A stretch of 64,000 nucleotides of DNA from Diabrotica undecimpunctata (taxonomy: Eukaryota; Arthropoda; Insecta; Coleoptera; Chrysomelidae). A program made the translations under genes and the position numbers. The stretch is from NCBI RefSeq assembly GCF_040954645.1, contig NC_092807.1:25071809-25135808 (forward strand), read 5' to 3'. The notes beneath the pieces are model-generated. The model worked only from the letters and a program-made list of their open reading frames with translations. It was not told where the DNA came from and searched no databases. Positions 58,338 to 64,000 of this stretch are shown in pieces (positions within the stretch are counted from its first letter, which is position 1; every line of letters starts with the position of its first letter).

Positions 58338-59223
58338 CTGAAAACAGGTTTCTATTAATTAATAGTTAAATATATATGTAAATATTGCTGCTACATACGT
58401 TTCGAAATATGGTAACTTTCGTATAGAAATGCCAAATCTGTCACTAACATCGTAATATAATGATGAGCTATCGGGATATCGACCAGTACAAAAAGATACT
58501 ACATTATCTTTACAATCTGTTTAATCCGAACACTGCTACTACTACTTATAACGGATTATGTACTACATAATACGTTAAAATGAGACAACGCGTAGCTGGT
58601 TTTTTCCCAAGCTCACATATACACTGTATATCTATACTACAATGGATATTATTAAATATGCGAAATCTTCTTTTACATAACAGCTCGGTGTATAAACATA
58701 AAAGCATAAAAATATGTACCTATATGTCGAATTCTACAGAAAATATCCACTTTTTATGCAAAAAACATTGGTTTTCAAATTTGAGAGCACACTCTTCGGA
58801 CCAATTTTTGTTGTTCTTTATTACTCACAACTGAAGAAAAAATAGTGCCGCCACCCGGAACGAGGGTAGGGGAGGGCGTCACTTTAAGAGATCATCATTT
58901 TTTGTGACTTAATTTTGAGATGAAAGAAATATGTAACTATGCTAGCGATCTAAGAACTAAGTTTTTAACTTAAATTAATTTTCAGAAATTTTTCATTCGC
59001 CTTGATTAAGCGACAATAAACGCAACACTTTTTGTGTAACGTGACGGCATTGCCCCAGGCCTAGGGGGTAATGGCGCCACCTACTGAACTGAAATGATGG
59101 ATAAGACTTCTCTATAAAACATGTTCTAAGCAAATATCTTTATTGAAATTTTATTTGGAAACATAAAAAATAACAGTATAATGAATGATAAATGAAAACA
59201 TAACCTAAAAACAACCTACTATT
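58338..59223. other. Intron or intergenic
   Basis: No element recognised. The left end of pogo-2 should lie near here, but its terminal repeat was not identified. Confidence 0.4.
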
Positions 59224-60658
59224 CTATTCACAGAAGACACAAACATAATTTTTGGCACTGTCTTTTCCACTGCATTGAGAATGAGCACATTTCGAGCAAA
59301 GTGTACAGCGATACCAAAGTTCAGTGTCTTCAAATTTTCCACAAATTAAACATTTCTCCTCATCGGCAAACACAGTGGGTAGGGAGATATCATCATATGA
59401 AGCATCATCACAAAGTTTGTCATCATCAAAATCTTCCGACGATGTTTCATCAACATCGAATTTTGGTCTGGTAGTTTTCTTCATTTTCTTTGTTTTTTTA
59501 TTCTTAGAAAGCTCGTCTTCAGATATAAACGTTCTTCTGTTTTGTTTCAATTTTTTTGATTTTTTTCCAATATTTTTGTTATGTTCGCAATCTGTAAAAT
59601 TTCGTTTCACTGCTTTCGCTTTTTGCTTCAACTCCCTTTTTTCTTTAGCATCTTGCATGATATCTTTCATTGGTGTTACAAGTCAGGATAATAGAATGTT
59701 GCTTTCTATCCTGATCTTTTTGTTTAGGATCGGTCCTGTTAGTTGGCATTGGTGAAATGTCGAGAATGCTTTTTGAAAAATCTACTTTTCTTAACGATGT
59801 CCCCGGTTGACTGCGATTAATAATCTCGATAGCAGTAGCAGTTGCAGGACTTTCAGGAGGATTTTCATTAATAGGTGCCTCATTAGTAGAGGTATCATTG
59901 AGTTTTTCAGAATTTTCCTCCTTGTCCTCAACAATTATTTGCTCTATGACTGAATGAGCAGGAGCAAAATCTTCTTCACTAAATTTATCTGGTTGAAACG
60001 GAAAAATTCCACATGCTTTGAATCCTGCCACTGCCTTTTCAAGGGTAGCAATCCTCAAGTAAGCTTTGCTGAATATCGGAGCAATATCGTATGGAGTGAT
60101 TTTTTGATGAAAATTTGTTTTCATAAAATTATCACACTCCTTATTGAACGCATTCTTAAGAGGCCCGTAGAAAGATACATCTAAGGGCTGAAGTCTGTGC
60201 GAGGAATGGGGTGGAAGCGACACAACGTGAATGTGGTTTGAACGGCAAAAGTCATAACATGGCAAAGAAATATGGGTTCTATGATTAACCATTAACAGAG
60301 GGACAGGGTCCTCTTCACTTGACTTAGTGGTTCTCTGGAAATGTTTCAGCCAATCTAAAAATAAATCTTCGTTGGACCACCCATTGTGTGAACATCTATA
60401 AATGGCTCCAGGAGGTCCTCCTCGATGCAACAAAGGTGACATCCGTTTCCTTGGATAAATAAACATTGGGGGCGTATATATCCCTGAAGCGCTCATGGAA
60501 CACACTACAGTGATATTCTTGCCACGCTCCCAACTCGTAACTCCTCCCAATTTATTCTGTCCTCTTGGTACAAGAATTTGTCCCGGTTTTTGTACTGTGG
60601 AAATTCCAGTTTCGTCCATATTATGGATACGGTTCGGTGGAAAGTTATATTTAGTCAT
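59224..60658 (-). pseudogene. pogo-2 transposase, DDE core and C-terminus
   Basis: From [20 protein letters not shown] (first catalytic Asp) through [20 protein letters not shown] to [12 protein letters not shown], where the family has an Asp before NH: the second catalytic Asp is replaced by Val. Then [30 protein letters not shown], a linker and, after a frameshift near 59660, a basic tail, an acidic stretch and a PHD-like Cys/His cluster (CLICG, CTLCSKCAHSQC, CVFCE). The long first frame (337 codons) is otherwise open. The lost Asp and the LINE insertion make it inactive. Confidence 0.82.
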
Positions 60659-62718
60659 CTTCTTCTTCTCGTGCCACTCCTAGCGGAGATTGGAAATCAT
60701 CATGGCCACTGCGACTTTGTTAGCAGCGCGCCTAAAAAGTTCAATCGAACTACACCCGAACCATTCACGTAGATTACGAAGCCACGATATTTTTCTTCTT
60801 CCCACACTTCTTTTGCCCTTAATTTTGCCCTGCTTGATATTTCTTAAAAGTTCGTACTTTTCACCTCTCACAATGTGCCCCAAGTATTCCATCTTTCTAG
60901 TTTTTATCTCATTTAGAATTTCGCATCTTTTGTCTAAAGTTTGGAGTACTTGCGTGTTAGTGACGCGGTCCATCCATGATATTCTGAGAATGCGCCTATA
61001 GCACCACATCTCGAAAGCTTCGATGTTTTTTGTGGTCAACTGTTTTAGTGTCCAAGCCTCTACTCCATACAACAAGGTAGAAAAGACATAACACCGCAGC
61101 ATTCGTATTCGTAACTTTATGTTGATATCACGATTGCAAAAGAGTTTGCGCATTCTATTAAAGACTGATCTAGCGATTTCTATTCTACATCTAATCTCTT
61201 TTGTTTGATCAGTATCGTCTGTGATCCAAGCACCTAGATATTTATAACAGGACACACGCTCAATCGTTGTATTGTCTATTACAAGATTAGCTCTGATGTT
61301 CTTTGATTTCGTGATTACCATAAATTTAGTTTTTTTCAAATTAATTTTCAAGCCGTAACTGTTACAGTATATATTGAGACTTTGAACGAGATGTTGTAGT
61401 TCTACTAGCGTTCCCGTTAGGAGAACCGTATCGTCAGCATACCTTATATTGTTGATCGTCTCACCATTTATTATCAGACCAAGATCTTCTTCCTCGAGTG
61501 CTTGTTCACAAATAGCTTCACTATACAGATTAAATAAAAGTGGCGACAAGATGCATCCCTGCCGGACTCCTCGACGGATTTGAATTTCTTCTGTAAGCCT
61601 ACCCTCAACCTTCACATTTGCTGTTTGATTCCAATATAGGTTGCATATAATTCGAATATCTCGGCTGTCTATATTTTTCTTTATTAGAATTTGTCTTAGT
61701 GGTTCATGTTGTACTTTGTCAAAGGCCTTTTCAAAATCAATAAAGCAGGTGTAAATTTCTTGGTTCATGTCTAAGCATCTCTGTGAGAGAACGTTCATTG
61801 CAAACAGAGCCTCCCTTGTACCCAGCCCTTTTCTGAATCGCATCTGAGTGTTACTGATGTCTGCGTCTAATTTCCTATAGATCCTATTATGGATTATTTT
61901 CAGGAACAGTTTTAGAGCATGACTCATCAAAGCTATCGTACGATATTCGCTGCATTCCCTTGTATTTGCCTTTTTTGGCAGTAGTATAAAGGTCGAACGG
62001 AGCCATTCCCTAGGTATTATTCCAGTTCTATATATTGTGTTAAATAGATCTAGGAGTATTTTAATAGATTCATCTTCCATAAGTTTGAGCAGTTCTACGG
62101 GAATTTCATCAGGACCGGGGGCCTTACCACTTTTCGCTTGTTTGATTGCATAATCTATTTCTTCTCTGATTATATCAGGCCCTGTATCATCTGTATATTC
62201 GTTTGAGATTTCTTGTCTATCTTTGTCATCAAAAAGTTGTGATATGTATTCTGTCCATCGATTCATTTTTTGTTGTAAATCTGTTATGAGTATACCATCT
62301 GTATCTTTGATCTGTCCTGTCTGTGTTGTTCTTCTCCTTCCTGTCATTTCTTTAATCTTTTTGTGTACATTAAAAAAGTCATATTTTCGCTCCAGTTGTT
62401 CCAACTCCTGGCATTGCTCACTTAGCCATCTTTCTCTAGCTTCTCTTATTTTCTTTTTTATCAGTTTATCTGTTTCTTTGTATCTTATCGGGTTATTTGT
62501 TTTGTGTACCCTTCTTTCACACATCAACTGTAGTATTTCCTCATTCATCCATTCTTTATGTTTCCTTTCTTTCGGTGTTAAATTTTCTCTCCCTGCCAGC
62601 ATTACGGCATGTTTAATATTCTCCCATTTTTGGTCTATATTATCAGTATTTCTATTCAGTTTCTCTATATTTTGTAAATTTTCTTTGATGTTCACTATTG
62701 TTTTCTCTCTTTTTTTTT
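60659..62718 (-). mobile_element. RTE-like non-LTR retrotransposon, 5' truncated
   Basis: A 2.06-kb insertion in pogo-2 with an imperfect 9-bp target duplication. It reads on the minus strand, from an A-rich junction at 62708-62718 to a GAAGAAGAAG tail at 60659-60671. Only the RT part of ORF2 is present. Confidence 0.82.
60680..62695 (-). CDS. LINE reverse transcriptase (5'-truncated ORF2, open)
   Basis: 671 codons without a stop. The N-terminal part is a helical linker between endonuclease and RT (HKEWMNEEILQLMCERR). RT motifs: SGKAPGPDEIPVELLK, YRTIALMSHALKLFLKII, TCFIDFEKAFDKVQHEPL, RRGVRQGCILSPLLFNLYSE, IRYADDTVLLTG (catalytic YADD), LKINLKKTKFM and YKYLGAWITDD. The C-terminal tail holds MEYLGHIVRGEKY, GRRKISWLRNLREWF and ANKVAVAMMISNLR. 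The endonuclease is missing. The clade (RTE or a CR1 relative) is not settled. The fragments at 28.7 and 44.1 kb share its tail. Confidence 0.85.
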   Translation of the reverse strand: MNIKENLQNIEKLNRNTDNIDQKWENIKHAVMLAGRENLTPKERKHKEWMNEEILQLMCERRVHKTNNPIRYKETDKLIKKKIREARERWLSEQCQELEQLERKYDFFNVHKKIKEMTGRRRTTQTGQIKDTDGILITDLQQKMNRWTEYISQLFDDKDRQEISNEYTDDTGPDIIREEIDYAIKQAKSGKAPGPDEIPVELLKLMEDESIKILLDLFNTIYRTGIIPREWLRSTFILLPKKANTRECSEYRTIALMSHALKLFLKIIHNRIYRKLDADISNTQMRFRKGLGTREALFAMNVLSQRCLDMNQEIYTCFIDFEKAFDKVQHEPLRQILIKKNIDSRDIRIICNLYWNQTANVKVEGRLTEEIQIRRGVRQGCILSPLLFNLYSEAICEQALEEEDLGLIINGETINNIRYADDTVLLTGTLVELQHLVQSLNIYCNSYGLKINLKKTKFMVITKSKNIRANLVIDNTTIERVSCYKYLGAWITDDTDQTKEIRCRIEIARSVFNRMRKLFCNRDINIKLRIRMLRCYVFSTLLYGVEAWTLKQLTTKNIEAFEMWCYRRILRISWMDRVTNTQVLQTLDKRCEILNEIKTRKMEYLGHIVRGEKYELLRNIKQGKIKGKRSVGRRKISWLRNLREWFGCSSIELFRRAANKVAVAMMISNLR

Positions 62719-63196
62719 TTTAGACATAACAGTGTCTAAATTTTTGTAAAACAAATCAACTTCGTATTTATTAAATGCTTTGACCCTGTTCAAGCTAGTC
62801 GCTTTCGGTTTTCTTAAACTAACCCATTTAACCAATCTATCCCGGCCAAGTTGGTCTCTTTGTTAGAGTTGTGTTTGATTTGATGTTTTTCAGCCAATTC
62901 GAAAGCCAGTCGCCTTAGTTCATTTGTAGTGATGTCATAAAATAGTTTTGATAGGCTAACCACATGCTCTGCTAAGTTTTGTTCTTGTTCTACAGAAAAA
63001 ACGCATTTCCGACCCAATCTCGGCTTACTACCATCGTTTGCCTTTATACTATCCCTTAATGTTGTCCGGGGTATGCCAAACATTGTAGCTGCTTTTTTTG
63101 CAAGACACAATTTTGGCGAACTGCTTCAATAGCATTTTTGAGGTTTTCCTCCTTCCACATAGCCTTTTCTGTTGTTCTTTTACGTAATCGTACCAT
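62719..63196 (-). pseudogene. pogo-2 transposase, N-terminal DNA-binding part
   Basis: From an ATG at 63196, directly after a TTTTCAG acceptor: MVRLRKRTTEKAMWKEENLK, then NAIEAVRQN, a frameshift near 63113, KKAATMFGIPRTTLRDSIK (helix-turn-helix), the CENP-B-type second domain ([40 protein letters not shown]) and [16 protein letters not shown], where the LINE cut in. It continues at 60658. Confidence 0.78.
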
Positions 63197-64000
63197 CTGA
63201 AAATCACAAAAAAATGCGTTGTTAACCTTTCATTTCAATAAGAAAATACGGAGCAATATCGTCATGACTGAATTACCCCTCGAGAACAACATGGTGGATA
63301 TATCACTACATAGTACAAACAATAACCAAACATTTAAAAGCAATCTCACCGAAAAGTATCTAAGGTATCATATTATTAAAGGACATATTCAACAAACCAG
63401 TTAAGAACCTTATTAACACACTTACCTCGAGTTAAAAATACGGCAGAAGTAAGTAAAAATATGGAACTATAATGGTTTTACTAATATTCGCACGAACTAA
63501 CCTTGAAAGCGGCAATAGCTGTGTAGCGTTTTATATTTAATATCTATATAATAGTATAAATTCTGTTTTAAGTTTTGTATTCAGTTGTTTCAAAATATAG
63601 ATGTTTTTTGTCTCTGTTACATTGTCAGGTAGAAAATTATTCCAGTTAAAACTGGGAAATGAGGACGTTTAAAATAATCAATAAAATGCGTGTTGTTTAT
63701 CTCGTAGTAAAGACGTATTAACGCTGAGAATATTTTTTTGTCTTTATTTACATTAAAATCCCCCTATTCTCTGTATGTATTGTGAGGTCAAAAATTTCCA
63801 GTTACCCAATTTAAAAGTACATATTTCAAGATGTTTTTTTGTCGGTTCATTGCTAAGAACGAGGTCAAGAAGGGTCAAGTGAAATAAGTGAAAATAAGGT
63901 AACTTTCAATATATTAATTTTTCCAAGTAAAATAGACATTTTTTTTAAAAAACAATAATTGCTTTCATAACAATTTAAAAATTGTAATATGTATGGTTAT
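63197..64000. other. Right flank, nothing recognised
   Basis: AT-rich. It must contain the 5' end of pogo-2, which I could not place. Confidence 0.35.

Larger units (their letters stand above)
59224..63196 (-). mobile_element. pogo/Tigger-like DNA transposon relic (pogo-2), split by a LINE
   Basis: The transposase runs from 63196 to 62719 and resumes from 60658 to 59224 on the minus strand. The joint falls inside the segment before the first catalytic Asp, and a 9-bp duplication (TTTAGTCAT at 60650-60658, TTTAGACAT at 62719-62727) marks the LINE insertion. Terminal inverted repeats were not found. Confidence 0.8.

Noticed and set aside
59324..59755. Plus-strand Ser/Phe-rich frame at 59.3-59.8 kb
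   Set aside because: Antisense of the basic and acidic tail of the pogo-2 transposase.
62223..62723. Long plus-strand Ser/Phe/Cys-rich frame near 62.2-62.7 kb
   Set aside because: It is the antisense of the Lys/Glu-rich linker of the LINE reverse transcriptase.

Overview
The window is a stretch of insect-like nuclear genome. It is very AT-rich, carries long (TA)n runs, and is built almost entirely from transposable elements of many superfamilies, with only a few short exon candidates that look like host genes. The mixture of RTE-like LINEs, I-like LINEs, pogo, PIF/Harbinger, hAT, piggyBac, an IS630-Tc1-mariner group with DD82E spacing, and a tRNA-derived SINE suggests a large repeat-rich insect genome, perhaps a beetle. 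That taxonomic guess is inference. No bacterial-type genes, CRISPR arrays or rRNA were seen.

Layout. 0-2.6 kb: one first-exon candidate on the minus strand. 3.1-7.3 kb: a pogo/Tigger relic (minus) split by a LINE copy (3674-5667) with a 13-bp target duplication, a poly(A) tail and a 5' inversion. 7.6-8.1 kb: RTE-like fragment. 9.5-11.3 kb: the first DD82E transposase, preceded by palindromic tandem repeats. 12.0-23.8 kb: a three-level nest. A PIF/Harbinger element (12001-23798, about 42-bp inverted repeats) with two interdigitated genes is split by a DD82E element (13958-22934, TA target site), whose intron holds a Ty3/gypsy retrotransposon (14651-20987) with apparently identical 358-bp LTRs. 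23.9-34.3 kb: decayed hAT, LOA/I-like and RTE-like relics. 34.3-35.2 kb: a pogo-type MITE inside a (TA)n array. 36-39 kb: unrecognised sequence. 40.7-41.9 kb: SINE and piggyBac relic. 42.9-43.3 kb: terminal exon candidate of a host gene. 44.1-46.0 kb: RTE-like fragment and a hAT relic split by a Harbinger-derived MITE. 46.9-48.3 kb: a third DD82E transposase, uninterrupted (457 aa). 48.4-49.0 kb: mariner-type MITE. 50.6-53.5 kb: an unclassified transposase-like relic split by another MITE. 54.2-57.4 kb: hAT and piggyBac relics and a first-exon candidate. 58.1-58.3 kb: an exon resembling the C-terminal part of MIF4G proteins of the CTIF type. 59.2-63.2 kb: a second pogo relic split by an RTE-like LINE with a 9-bp target duplication.

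The most unusual observation is in the gypsy element. Its Pol protein does not end after the integrase; it continues into a domain that closely resembles the TARG1/OARD1 class of macro domain (ADP-ribose binding or hydrolysis), followed by a CCCH zinc finger, and the reading frame runs into the 3' LTR. Its Gag begins with a SAP-like motif. The element may therefore have captured a host ADP-ribosylation module. The second theme is three mutually divergent DD82E transposases within 40 kb.
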